Source: Romanomermis culicivorax (taxonomy: Eukaryota; Nematoda; Enoplea; Mermithida; Mermithidae). Taken from it: a stretch of DNA of 64,000 bases. The notes beneath the pieces were generated by a model. It was given only the letters and a program-made list of their open reading frames with translations, made no database searches and had not been told where the DNA came from. The position numbers and the translations under genes were made by a program. Positions 47,086 to 58,150 of the stretch are shown one piece after another; the first letter of the stretch is position 1; every line of letters starts with the position of its first letter. The DNA is taken from contig CAWUHX010000034.1 of assembly GCA_963922205.1 (NCBI GenBank), positions 1,302,001-1,366,000 on the forward strand, in the 5' to 3' direction.

Positions 47086-47262
47086 GGTTCTAGGACAATT
47101 TGCCCCCCACAATTCGCCTCCAGCTATTCGCCCCCATTGCAGTTCACCCCCGAACAATTCACCCCCAATACAATTCGCCCCTGAACAATTCGCCCCCTGC
47201 AATTCGCCCCCAGTAATTCGCCCCCCAGTAATTCGTCCCCAGTAATTCGCCCCTGGTTGTTA
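47086..47262. repeat. MULE left terminal array
   Basis: About ten degenerate units of the type ACAATTCGCCCCCAGTA fill the left terminus. They are inverted relative to the array at 50,576-50,809, so the TIR is itself a tandem repeat. Confidence 0.8.
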
Positions 47263-47544
47263 TAGATTTCCAGACATTTTCCCCATTAGGTAAGCATTTT
47301 ATTTAAAGCATAAAGGAGATGAAAAGATGATTTTCTTTCCACTACACTCTAAAGCTGAATGTGTATATCTAAAAATGTAAGAAAGTAAAAAATCAATCAA
47401 TACTACTTTATGATAGATCACAAAAATAGTCAAAATTCAAAATTATGAGCAACCCCAGGTAAATAATCAATCGTGTTGCGGTTGTCATAATCAAGTGCAA
47501 AACGATTTAAGCGAGTGGCAATGGCAGCGTAACGCTTATGTCTC

Positions 47545-47958
47545 CTAGGAGGTGGATGATGCAGCAAGCATTTGAATGATTTCATAATTATGCATAGCTT
47601 GCTGCTTCTTTAAAACATTGATGAATCGGAAAATGTTGGGAAACTGACTGCCGCATGTTGTTTGAAAGCCCCTATGCCAACCTTCAATATTATTATTCAT
47701 ACGATTTTCATTACTAATCGTTCGATTGAACATATTCCAAAGCACAATAGGAAAATTTGGAGGGCGCCTCTGTCTTAGACCACAACGACCAATATAAGTA
47801 TCTTCGAAGTAGTCTGCAATTGGCTGAGCTTGAGCAGGAAAATCTGGATGTTCAACTAGCTGATCAAAAGATTGTTCGACATCGTTTGGTCGCACAAATG
47901 CCAATGCAGGTATCATACACACCCAAATTGCAAATTCATGTGATTGTTGATATTCTAG
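47545..47958 (-). pseudogene. MULE transposase, C-terminal part
   Basis: The protein reads from EYQQSHEFAIWVCMIPALAFVR through DYFEDTYIGRC, the RRPPNFPIVLWNMF segment and NNNIEGWHRGFQTTCG, which are the conserved C-terminal stretches of FLYWCH/MULE transposases. A TTTTTCAG acceptor-like sequence (minus strand, near 47,960) immediately precedes it. The matching upstream half ends at about 49,323. An intron is likely, but the reading phase across a GTAACA donor does not join cleanly, so disruption is also possible. Confidence 0.8.
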
Positions 47959-48099
47959 CTGAAAAACACTTTATGTCATTTATGTCAAATGAAACCATGT
48001 ATACATAGGGTTGCTATGCTTGTTGGCCGATCAAAATAATCCACAATTACATTTAATCACCTATGTAATTTTCAACTAAAATTCAATTGGCAACTAAAA

Positions 48100-48346
<247 letters not shown>

Positions 48347-48787
48347 CAGTTATTCATTTTTTATCTTTAGTTTTTTATTCCTTCTCATATTACCCAAAAT
48401 TTAATTTTCAGGTTCTCTCCTTGACTTTCACTTCGCCCTGTTTCCTCGGTTTCCTTTTTCATTTTTCCACATTTTCTCTTTTGTTTTCCTTTCTGGTTTG
48501 ATACATATTTTCTTTTTCCAGCTTCGTTTCTTGCATTTTTTATCAGAATCTGTGGAGAGAAATTTAGAATATTTCAAAGTATGGCACTTATTCTATGTGT
48601 GACTTTATTGTGCCCTTTACTATTTTTTAATTAAAACTTTGCAGTTTATCAGAAAAGAAATAAAGCAGATGGAACAGAAAATAAATATAAAGAAAAAAGA
48701 AGTAAATGAAAATGAGGGAAAAAAGAAAAAAAATCATAAACAATACTGAAGAAAAAATTAAATAAGATAGAAAAAAGAGAAAAAAGT
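48347..48787. other. No gene; pyrimidine/purine-rich spacer within the MULE
   Basis: TTTTC-rich then GAAAA-rich sequence with no recognisable coding content. Confidence 0.6.
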
Positions 48788-49227
48788 GTCACGTAATGGG
48801 TAAGCGCGTTGCCATCGTAACCATCGCCAAACACTGTTCGAAAAATAATGCTCGACCGGGATTCAAACTCGGGTCTCTGTGACTATAGTGCAGCGTTCTT
48901 CCGATTGAACTACCGAGCCAGTGTTGGGATTGTTACGAAGGGGTGATGTACGGTCGTGCGACACGTGACATTCCCCCCTTGAAAGAAAGACGACCTCATC
49001 CGTTGAAGATGCAGGTTCTGCGGCCCACCAATGTGGGACCAATCCAAGCCTCCCCATGTCACGTAATGGGTAAACGCATTGCTATCGTAACCATCGCCAA
49101 ACACTGTTCGAAAAATAATGCTCAACCGGGATTCCAACTCAGGTCTCTGTGACTATAGTGCAGCGTTCTTCCGATTGAACTACCGAGCCAGTGTTGGGAT
49201 TGTTACGAAGGGGTGATGTACGGAGAA
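48788..49227 (-). repeat. tRNA-derived SINE-like unit, tandemly duplicated
   Basis: Two copies about 270 bp apart (starting at 48,788 and 49,058) share a 165-bp segment. On the minus strand each contains a 69-nt tRNA-like stretch (48,918-48,850 and 49,188-49,120) with box-A-like TAGTTCAATCGGAAGA, box-B-like GTTTGAATCCC and pairing GCTCG/CGAGC ends. The anticodon arm is poorly paired, so this is a tRNA-derived repeat and not a working tRNA gene. Confidence 0.65.
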
Positions 49228-49322
49228 AAGTAAACAAAAAAAGGAACAAAAAATAGAAAAAAACAAATGCAAATAGAAGAACATGAGTGACTCACAATAC
49301 CGATTATGATATCCATGTTACA

Positions 49323-50275
49323 GATTGAAATTCTGTGTAAACTCGTCAGGGTATTTAGGCCATCAGACTAAGATTTTGTATGATTATTGGGGTAAGTAAG
49401 CCTTCATTTTGAACTTGACGCCATACATTTGGTGTCAAGTGGAAAAAACAACCAGTCACTTCAATTCCACAGAACTCCTGCTCGAACCCTTGTATTGCCG
49501 CAATTTGAAAATCAACTATTAATTTTCGAGGATTCAGTCCGGGTTCCAAATGCTTCAATTCTTGCAAAAATTTAATGTAAGTTGCTCTCGTTTTGTTAGG
49601 AAGAAGAGCATATGCAACATTAAAAATTTTGCCAAATTCAGCATGCACTGTATATAACTGTCCAAATAAATTGGGCACAGTACTGAATGTACCATCAGCA
49701 GACCATTGGTCACTACGAGAAAGCAAATTAAGATTACTGCGTGTTGAAAAAATAAGAATATGTTGCGGAGGAAATAATTGATCAGAATCATATAATAGAA
49801 ATCACTCGACCATTCCATCAATTATGATTTCCTGGTACTCTTGGGGAATTACCAAGGCACCCACATCAACTGGCAATGGAGGCACTCCATTCTGGTTTTG
49901 AATACATCGCCGAATAGATCGCTTTAAACTGTCTTTTCGTGGTAACATTACCGCAACATTTTGGTGAATCTCATCAACTGCAGTCGCCACAATGGTTTGT
50001 GGCTGCTCTCAGGTATTGGCTGCCGTATCGCGAATTCCTTGAACAACTTGTAGAGCTTGAGGTCGTGCAGCTTGGGCGGCATGATCATGCAATGAAACGA
50101 TTCGGGAAACATTTGGTAAATTTCCAGCAGTCCAAACACGACCTTTACATTGACCGCACTTTTCACATACCCGAATGGTATTTTCACCATCCGCAGTTCT
50201 TTTTGATTCAACACAAATGTGATTTTCATGAACAAGTTTGTCATGACCTTTTTCAGATTTAATGAAGAAACTCAT
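49323..50275 (-). pseudogene. MULE transposase, N-terminal FLYWCH finger and MULE catalytic core
   Basis: Starting near 50,275: a FLYWCH-type zinc finger (KLVHENHICVESKR, then VCEKCGQCKGR, then HDHAAQ), a spacer segment (RSIRRCIQNQNG, about 49,920), and the MULE domain (SRSDQWSADGTFSTVP, YTVHAEFGKIFNVAYALLP, KLIVDFQIAAIQGFEQEF, TGCFFHLTPNVWRQVQ; 49,726-49,390) with its DDE-type acidic residues in ADGTF and VDFQ. The end (KYPDEFTQNFNL, about 49,330) abuts the spacer with the microsatellite. Frame changes near 50,010 and 49,800 suggest small introns or decay. Confidence 0.85.
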
Positions 50276-50575
50276 TTTTCCAATACAAAACAGAGTGAAT
50301 CAAAATGTACTGACTGTGAGTAAAAATGGATTATATTCACAGAAAATTTGGGAAGAATTTGTTTGTGGACCTATCTTTAACATTGCTGTAGGTCTTTTTC
50401 TTCTTGTATGTTATACTTGCACTCTGCATGGAAAACTCATGAATATTAAACAGGCTATTTGGGCTGGGAAAAAGCTCTAATGGATGTGTAGAAATGCATA
50501 TTACATAACTGCATAACAGCCTGGTGGAATTATTTTTAAATTTGAATTTTTTAAAAATAAAAAACAGCGATTTAC

Positions 50576-50809
50576 CAGAGACGAATTACTGGGGGCGAAT
50601 TACGGGAGGTGCATTGTATTGGGGGCGAACTGCAGTGGGGGCGAATTACTGGAGATGAGTTGTTGGGGGTGAATTATGGGGGGGGGGCAAATTGTGTTGG
50701 GGGCGAATTGTCTGGGGGCGAACTGCAGTGGGGGCGAATTACTGGGGGTGAATTGTGGGGGGGGCGAATTGTTGGGGGTGAATTACTGGGGGCGAATTGT
50801 CTGTATCCC
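50576..50809. repeat. MULE right terminal array
   Basis: About fourteen degenerate units of the type GGGGGCGAATTACTG, the inverted counterpart of the left array. Several units vary by GTGAATTG and by longer G runs. Confidence 0.8.
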
Positions 50810-51942
50810 GCTACAGTAAAAAGAAAAAATCGACCAATCAAAATCGAGTGTGAACCGCTCGCCCGCTTTTGAAGTGACATATACCAAGCGGGCAGACCGC
50901 GAGCGGTGTCGCACGTGACGACCGAAATCCCTGCTAGCAATCCTACCGTAGTTTTTCACGCGCCCGCTAGTATAGAAATTTTTCTATCCTAGCGGGCCCC
51001 GCTCGCACCGAATGGTTAATTTTAAACCGTTTTCATCATGGTTTTGCAAAATTATTGTTTATTCGGCGATTTTAATCGAATTTATTGCTAAAAAAAATCT
51101 TCCTGACGAGTTTAAATCAACAATTGGTAAAAAAAGTGCAGAATTTCTTAAATTCCGATTTTTGATCAATTTTCAACCAATTTTTGTGCTTGGCTACTAT
51201 TTCTGTCTGGGTTTTTTCGAGCAGAGCAGCCAAATTTTTCCTGAGAGCCACTGTTTTTTCCCGCCGGCCTTTTCCCAACTGGGGGAAAGGGGAGTGTTTT
51301 TTTAGCACGGACAATTGTGCCATGTGGGACAAGAGCCTTAATTAAATAACAAATCATGAAATATGTGTTGGAAAGATTTATCTTACAACATTCTAATCTA
51401 AGGTATCAAAACCCAAAAAAAGAAGAATGATTCCCATTGAATCTATGACTCTTCATTTTGGCTAAGCACAAATACATAGGTTTTCCTTGCTTTGGCTTTT
51501 TGCAACTACTATTAATTTCGATATATTCTTATCATAATCTGACTCAAGTCGACAATCTTCGTTTTTTCTTCCTTTTTCGTAAATTACTGATTGAATTACA
51601 AAAGCTCAAAAATGCATAAATAAAGGGCACCATGGCATTTTAAGCAAAAAATGGCATGTATAGAATAGCGGAAAAAATTTTGATCGCGTTCACCAAATGG
51701 TGAAAGGTCTACGTGAAAAAACATTGGCGAGCAACACCGCCGAAATTCCGATTGAAATTTTTACAGTAAGCTTTAAAAATTACTAGCAGCGGCCACTTGC
51801 CCGCTCGGTTCTAAACTAGCATGCTAGCGGTCATCATGCATGGTGTTGCCCACCGCATGAAGTGACACTCCGCCTTAAAACTGTTCTTGATTAAAATAAT
51901 CATTTGTAATAATCAAGCAAAACTCCTCGAATGGTCGAAATA

Positions 51943-52012
51943 TGAATTTGGGTACATGTTTGGCCAAGTTAATGGGTCCCCCCAACCCCCCCCCCCCCCA
52001 AGTACAGGTATG
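51943..52012 (-). mobile_element. G-tract MITE terminal fragment
   Basis: Only the GGCCAAGTT..CCCC..AAGTACAGGTATG end of the CATACCTGTA family is left. It adjoins the R2 copy at 52,013. Confidence 0.7.
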
Positions 52013-53497
52013 TTTTGGTGCATTTTAGATGGTCATAATCTCAAATTTTTCTGGCGCTTCGCGCCGATTATAAGTTTAATAATCATTATTATGCATTACT
52101 TAGCTCAGGCGCGGCTTTTAGCATGTCCACATTCATTTATCATTTAATTTATTATAGTTTTCATCATCATAAACGTATTATCTCATGTTTTAATTGGTAA
52201 TCTTCATGATATTTAAGGAAGATTCACATTTTTTCCTTTTGAGAAAGATCAATATGTCAAGTCTCTTTGCTTTTTACGATTAATATTATTTCTTTGCTAA
52301 CGTAAAATCAATTCAAAAGCTTCATGGAAATGTAAGGTTTATCAATGTTTGGGTCAATGGAAAATACAGGTTACTGTAGCTGAATAACCTGCAGATCGGA
52401 CTAAATACTAAAATGTTCTTAATTTATTCTTTCTTCTTTAGAATCGTCAATGGAAAACGAAAACGTCAAGGGGCAAACCGCAGCGGCAACGATCAAGAAA
52501 ACGCCAAGGTAAGTTAAAAGGAAAATCGTAGTCTCGCAACGAAAATATATTTCTTTCCAGGTTCCAAAGGTCGCAAAAGCCGGACGGAAAAGACGACGTT
52601 TTACCAGCGACCATACGACGAAATTGGGAGCAGAGAAGAAAAGCAGGTAAGCCAAATTTATTAGGAAAGAAATGAAGTAATTTTAACATACAAAACAAGC
52701 ATATTTATATAAATAATAAGACATAAAAAATGACATAAAAACTAGGCATTGACGTCATAAAGTCACATAATATTAGATCATAATCTAAGTAGGCGTAATC
52801 ATAAAAAGAGTTGCATGACTTAGGGCGAAAATCTTGACGCAGTGTCTACAGTAGGATCAGATAACGTAGGTTTGCCTGTTGTGTGTGTGAATGGGGGAGA
52901 GTCGCTGTTTACTGTAAGTTTCTTAATTATCGATCAGTTTGTAGCGCTCTCACAGAAATATCTTTCGGAAATTTATATTCTTCTTACTCATAGTTTACAA
53001 ATAAATTATACTGGGTTTAAAATTTTTCAAGTAAAATTCTAGAAATTACGACTTTTGAACACAAAATTCAAATCTAATTCTTGAAATAAATGCTTGGAAA
53101 ATTGATTTTCCAGCATCGCAGAATGTCAATACCCAAAAATTTTTTCTGGCGCTGTGGGCCGGAAAGATTAACATCTCTTTTGGGTTCTCACTTGTCATCA
53201 TAGAGGACTTAACCATTGATTTCTAATGTAATTCAAAGTCATTATGCTTTTGGATAGTTTGCTTGAAAGTTTGTTGCAATGCTTGTAGATTAGACTTTGA
53301 ACTCGAAAATTTCAATTTTTTCCTCAATTTTAATGAATTAATGGGTCTAAAAACACCAGAAGACTTGAAAAGGCTCAAAAACACCTAAATAAAGCGTTTG
53401 TGAGCATTTTTAAGCGAAAAAAAGACTTCCGGAAAATGGGGGGAAAAATTTTGACCACTTTCCCCATTTGGGAAAAGGCCCCGGGGAAAAAAACAAT
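52013..53497 (-). mobile_element. hAT-like MITE, family R2 (copy 2), interrupted
   Basis: Reverse-orientation R2, ending GGGGAAAAAAACAATG at 53,497. It is split by about 630 bp (about 52,330-52,965) that contains two small exon-like pieces; the word GAAAT is repeated at both edges of that block (..CATGGAAAT / ACAGAAATATC..). GC-hairpin modules lie at 52,053 and 53,148. Confidence 0.7.
52442..52646 (+). CDS. Two exon-like segments with a 52-bp intron
   Basis: A pyrimidine tract ending TTCTTTAG precedes 52,442. Segment 1 (52,442-52,508) ends at GTAAGTT; after 52 bp with ..TTTCTTTCCAG, segment 2 (52,561-52,646) ends at GTAAGCC. The two together are 153 nt and stay open in two frames: one gives a lysine/arginine-rich peptide with GKPQRQRSRKRQ and KGRKSRTEKTTFY, the other a more neutral peptide with KGQTAAATIKKTP. 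GC content is clearly above the surroundings. I do not recognise the gene. A partial gene or one captured by a mobile element is possible. Confidence 0.5.
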
Positions 53498-53498
53498 G

Positions 53499-53693
53499 AG
53501 GTAAAGTAGAGCGACTTTGATCAGGGGCGAATTTAATCAGAGCATGGCGTTTGATAACTGCTTGAGATGAACAGGTCATTTTTGCTGTGTAGACAACCTC
53601 ATATCAGGGGTTGTCTACACAGCAAAAATGAACTGCTGATCTCAAATAGTTATCAAATGCCATGCCCTGATCAAAGTCACCCCCACTTTACCT
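53499..53693. repeat. 195-bp near-perfect palindrome (foldback MITE)
   Basis: Arms of about 90 bp face each other around a loop at about 53,600 (TCATATCAGGGG). The outer tips are AGGTAAAGT / ACTTTACCT, and TTTTTGCTGTGTAGACAACC faces its complement across the loop. No clear target duplication. Confidence 0.85.
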
Positions 53694-54343
53694 TAGCGGC
53701 TTTTGTCTATCTATACAAGTGTTGTCAAATGCCAAGCTAAGGGGTTTTTCCCAAATCTAGGGGTTTTTCGGCGGGGCTGAGGTTTTTCTAAGGGTTTTTT
53801 TTGTTTTAGGGGTTTTTTATTTTTATTTTTGAGGTTTTGGGGGTTTTCAGGCTTGTTTGAATTTTGCTGCACTTGGCTTTTTCAAAAATCACTGATTATA
53901 GGTATTTCAAGGGTGCTGAAACCGAATATGATAATCTTTTGTCTCATAATTGTGTATTTCTTTGTGCCTAACTGGCAGAAAAAAATTTTTCCTCAAAAAA
54001 TTCTTTTCATTTTTTTTTGTGTCATAAGGGTAATTTGATGCTGCTGATCACGACTATGTTATTCTTTTCGGCTAAATTTTATAAGCGGGTTTCCAGCCTT
54101 GAGCCTAATTACTGTATATGAGTTGTTTGTTAATTTTGAGCATGGTTTTCGACTGGTTCAAATTCTGCAGTGTATTTTGCCATAAGATTCCCATATTACT
54201 ATTTTCAGACTTTTATATATATTATGCAAATTTTCAGACCATGTTCAAAATATTACCCTTTATTGTCGAAAGTCAAACGAATTTGGAAATCTGATTTGAG
54301 TTTAGTATTTTAATAATTTCGATTTTCATCGATTTTTGTGATA
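53694..54343. other. No gene seen
   Basis: G/T-rich sequence (AGGGGTTTTT words, about 53,738-53,850) and AT-rich sequence with no recognised coding content. Confidence 0.5.
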
Positions 54344-55146
54344 AGTGAGTAGACATATATTTTTTCTTCAAAATTTTCCTTAGGCTTAGGCTTAGGGTAC
54401 AGCAGCTGCACCCGAAGGGCACACCGCTGTTGAGGCTCTCCCAAATGAAGTTGTTAGATAAAATAGTATCAAGGGTCTTAAAGGAATATAGTGTTTATAC
54501 TTTCTGGTGAAATGGGGTAGTGGTAAACGCAAATTCAGACAAATCCAGGAAGATATGGAGCATATTCGCAATCTCCAATTAGAAATATAATTTTCAGTGT
54601 TTGCGATATTTTATGAGTTTACACTGACTTTTTTTACTTACAAATTATTGTAATCATCAGCATCAGTTACAAATTATTGTGATCAGTAGCATCAGTTACC
54701 ATGTAAAAATAAAAAATTGATGAAAAAACAAAAATTATAAAATCGCAATATCTCTAGTAGTTTCACGGGAATTTTTTTTACAAGTCGGTTCCCTTCTCAA
54801 ATGTGGTTCAAACTAGCATATTCGGACTCCTCATGATGCCAGCTATCCAGATCAAGTGGAAAATCCAGCTGCTGCTCGTCGCATCCAGAAACTCATTTGC
54901 ATAAAATCTGCACACATGTCACATTCTCCTTGTAATTACAGAAATAATCCTACCTACTCCAAGAATCGGACCTGGTCCACCAGCCTATCGACTTAATGCA
55001 CTTACCACTACACAATTTCACCACGAAGTATCAACACTATATTCCTTTAAGACATTCGATACTATTTTAATGAACAACCTCATGCCTCAACGCTGCTGTA
55101 CCCTAAGCCTAAGCCTAAGGAAAATATTAAAGACAGTCTACTCACT
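54344..55146. mobile_element. Foldback element with ~200-bp inverted arms
   Basis: AGTGAGTAGAC at 54,344 is matched by GTCTACTCACT ending at 55,146. The arms (about 54,344-54,560 and 54,950-55,146) pair over most of their length, including the TTAGGCTTAGGCTTAGGG stretch (about 54,383-54,400) and its complement near 55,105. A solo arm occurs at about 21,590-21,660. No coding capacity. Confidence 0.75.
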
Positions 55147-55539
55147 AATCCAATTTTTTGGCCATTCTTTGAGGTACTTCCATGGTTTAAACCGTCGTCC
55201 AAACAATTGAATAATGACGTCGACAATAATTTCGTTTATTACCAGCTGACCACAATTGACAGCTGGTCATCAATCAATCAACAGTACACATGTCAAATAA
55301 ATACTGCTCCCTCCAACTGCATCATATAAACGTGCTCTCCAATTTCACACTTCATCACACGATCCTCTTACTTTGAATTTACACTCCTACAAATCCACAT
55401 CGTTCGCATCATTGTCTTCCAATTATCAGCCTGCATGTTTATACTAAATTATTATTTATGATGAAACGAATACGATTACTGTATCTTATTATAACGGCAC
55501 ATTTTCCCATCGATTTATCGCGCAAAATGTCCACCCGAT
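55147..55539. other. No gene seen
   Basis: Non-coding sequence between the foldback element and the R2 copy; no similarity recognised. Confidence 0.5.
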
Positions 55540-55802
55540 CACTGTTTTTTTCCCCCAAATCGTGCTTTTCGGAGAAAAAAATTCGGTAAAGGGAAAATGA
55601 TCTATAATAGTTTTCATCATCTTGAACGTATTATCTCATGTTTTCATTGGTAATCTTCAATATTTTATCATGATATTTAATGAAGATTCGCATTTTTTCC
55701 TTTTGAGAAAGATCAATACGTCAAGTCTCTAAGCTTTTTGATGCAATTATTTCTTTTCTAATGTAAAATCAATTTAAATGCTTCATGGAAATATCTTTCG
55801 GA

Positions 55803-56298
55803 CATACCTGTAAGACCTCCGACCAGTTGGGGGGGGGGGGAAATCCGAAACTTTGGGGGGGGGGGGAGTAGGAAAAAGTCGAAATTTTTCCCAAAAAAGG
55901 CCAAAAATCATACACTTTTTGGCAAATTTTTTTAATTTTTTCCCAACTGGAGGGGGGGGGGTTGGTGGGTAAATGATTTTGGGTACTGGGTTGGCCAAGT
56001 TGGGGGGTCCCCATACCTGTAAGACCTCCGACCAGTTGGGGGGGGGGGGGGGTAAATCCGAAATTTTTGGGGGGGGAGGGTAGGAAAAAGTCGAAATTTT
56101 TCCCAAAAAAGGCCAAAAATCATACACTTTTTAGCAATTTTTTTAATTTTTCCCCAACTGGGGGGGGGGGGGGGGGGTTTGGGGGGGAAATGATTTTGGG
56201 TACTGGGTTGGCCAAGTTGGTAGGGGTCCCCCCCCAACCACCCTCCCAAGTACAGGTATGGGCGTCCCCCCCCCCAACCCCCCCTAAGTACAGGTATG
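55803..56298 (+). mobile_element. G-tract MITE (CATACCTGTA family), outer copy of a self-nest
   Basis: Perfect 8-bp duplication CTTTCGGA at 55,795-55,802 and 56,299-56,306, with CATACCTGTA termini. It is interrupted by another family member at 56,012. Confidence 0.9.
56012..56260 (+). mobile_element. G-tract MITE (CATACCTGTA family), inner copy of a self-nest
   Basis: Near-perfect 8-bp duplication GGGGTCCC / GGCGTCCC (56,004-56,011; 56,261-56,268). Full-length, 249 bp, both CATACCTGTA ends present. Confidence 0.85.
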
Positions 56299-57174
56299 CT
56301 TTCGGAAATTTATACTCTGCTTACTCATATATTTTCGACCAAGTATGAGAGTTTACAAATAAATTATACTGGTTTTAAAATTTTTCAAGTAAAATTCTAG
56401 AAATTACGACTTTTGAACACAAAATTCAAATCTACTTCTTGAAATAAACGTTCGGAAAATTGATTTTCCAGCGTTGCAGAATATCAATACCCGAAAATTT
56501 TTCCGGCGCTTCGCGCTGGAAGGATTAACATCCCTTTTAGGTTCTCACTTGTCATCATAGAGGACTTGACCATCGATTTCTCATGTAATTCAAAGTTATT
56601 ATGCTTTTGGATAGTTTGCTTGAAAGTTTGTTCCAATGCTTGTGGATTAAACTTTGAACTCGAAAATTTCAATTTTTTCCTCAATTTTAATGAATTAACG
56701 GGTCTAAAAACACCAGAATGCTTGAAAAAGCTCAAAAACACGTAAACAAAGCGTCTGTGAGCATTTTTAAGCGAAAACAACGACTTCGGGACAGGGTTGG
56801 CAAAAACCCAGTTTTTGAAATCTTCATTTTTGGGTTTTTTGGGTTTTTGGGTGGGTTTTTCTGGGTTTTTGGTGGGTTTTTCCAGGGTTTTTGTTCCAGT
56901 TTTGTACTAATGAATGATCATTTTACTTAAAATATATATGAGAATGTTATTTTTAACGTATAAAGTGTATTAAATTGCTGAACAGTGTTCAAGACTGACT
57001 ATACATTTGATTGTAACATATTTACACGAGTCACGCAACTGCACATTGCACAACGATTTTATCGATTTGGCTCATTAAAACGATTAGCTGTTTATTGAAT
57101 TTTTTATTGCATGATCTAAACACTAAAAATTGAAATGTCACTTTAAAAAAATTGAAAATTACGGAAATCAAATT

Positions 57175-57336
57175 TCACGCTTCGGCTTCGCTCACTTCAT
57201 CAGATTCACAGTCACGGGAACTTTCTAGCAGCCCAAAGTTTGTCTTAACGAATACCAGTTTGCGCACTGTTTCCGTCGACAATTGATTTCGCAGCTTGGA
57301 ATGTATGAAGCCAAAGGTAGAGAAGTTTCTTTCCGT
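57175..57336 (-). pseudogene. hAT transposase C-terminal dimerisation domain
   Basis: Minus-strand translation gives TERNFSTFGFIHSKLRNQLS, then RKLVFVKTNF, then an acidic end with a TGA stop at 57,177-57,175. The ERNFS..IHSK.RN.L pattern is the conserved hAT C-terminal dimerisation motif. Upstream zinc finger and catalytic parts are absent. The long phenylalanine-rich frame covering the A-tract block is in another phase and is not real. Confidence 0.88.
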
Positions 57337-57344
57337 ATCTGAAA

Positions 57345-57900
57345 ATTTTCAGAAAAAAAATAAAAAAAAACAAAAAACAGCGAACCAGAAACAAAAAAAG
57401 AAAGAAAAAAATGAAAACATAAAAAAATACAATACAGAAAACAACAAAAAACAAAAAACTAACAGAAAAAAAATCAAAAAAAGAGAAAAAACAACGAATC
57501 AGAAACAAAAAAAGAAAGAAAAACAAAAACCTTAAAAAGCAATACAAAAAAATTTTAAAAAACAAAAAACAACGAACCAGAAACAAAAAAAGAAAGAAAA
57601 AAATGAAAACATAAAAAAATTCAATACAGAAAACAACAAAAAACAAAAAAAGAAAAGAAAAACAAAAAACAAACAGAAAAAAAATCAAAAAAAAGAAAAA
57701 ACAACGAACCAGAAACAAAAAAGGAAAGAAAAACAAAAACCTTAAAAAACAATACAATACAGAAAACAACAAAAAACAAAAAAAGATAAACAAAAAACAA
57801 ACAGAAAAAAATTTTTTAATGAAAAAAATAAAACGAAAACAAAAAATTTTAGGAAACATAAAAAAAATTTAAAATATAAAAAAAGTTTAAAATTTAAAAA
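57345..57900. repeat. A-rich tandem block inside hAT-3
   Basis: Repeats of AACGAACCAGAAACAAAAAAAG, GAAAGAAAAAAATGAAAAC and similar words, in two or three larger units of about 180-190 bp. This appears to be expanded low-complexity sequence that replaced most of the transposase gene. Confidence 0.75.
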
Positions 57901-58150
57901 AAAACTAAAAACTAAATTCTTTTTCTGAAAACAATACTATCTGAAAATTTAAAAGAATTGAGAAAAACCCAAAAACCCAAATTTTGTCAAGAAAATGCAC
58001 CCAGAAAAACCCAAAAACCCAGGTCTTGCCAACCCTGCTTCGGGAAAATGGGGAAAAAATTTTGATCCCTTTCCCCATTTGGGGAAGAGGCCCGGGGGAA
58101 AAAAACAGTGCACCCGATTCGCCTCGATTTCTGCCCCGCCCCCAAGCTAC

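Larger units (their letters stand above)
56792..58037 (-). mobile_element. hAT element hAT-3 (internally deleted)
   Basis: Perfect 8-bp duplication CTTCGGGA at 56,784-56,791 and 58,038-58,045. Termini CAGGGTTGGCAAAAACCCAG and, inverted, CAGGGTTGGCAAGACCTGGG. It retains the end of a hAT transposase gene (57,175-57,336, minus strand); the rest of the gene is replaced by an A-rich tandem block (about 57,345-57,900). Ends and duplication are diagnostic of the hAT superfamily. Confidence 0.92.
55540..58110 (-). mobile_element. hAT-like MITE, family R2 (copy 3), parent of a nest
   Basis: Perfect 8-bp duplication CACCCGAT at 55,532-55,539 and 58,111-58,118. Termini CACTGTTTTTTTCCCCC are inverted at both ends. 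Inside are a G-tract MITE (55,803-56,298), which has another MITE of its own kind inside it (56,012-56,260), and hAT-3 (56,792-58,037). The parent encodes nothing. Confidence 0.9.

Noticed and set aside
48850-49188. Functional tRNA genes
   Set aside because: Box A and B-like words and paired ends exist, but the length is 69 nt, the anticodon stem is poorly paired and the unit is repeated in a SINE-like context.
54383-54400. Telomere or interstitial telomeric array
   Set aside because: Only three TTAGGC/TTAGGG units, mirrored in the other arm of a foldback element.
57245-57859. 204-codon phenylalanine-rich minus frame
   Set aside because: It reads through the A-rich tandem block in a phase different from the genuine hAT dimerisation fragment.
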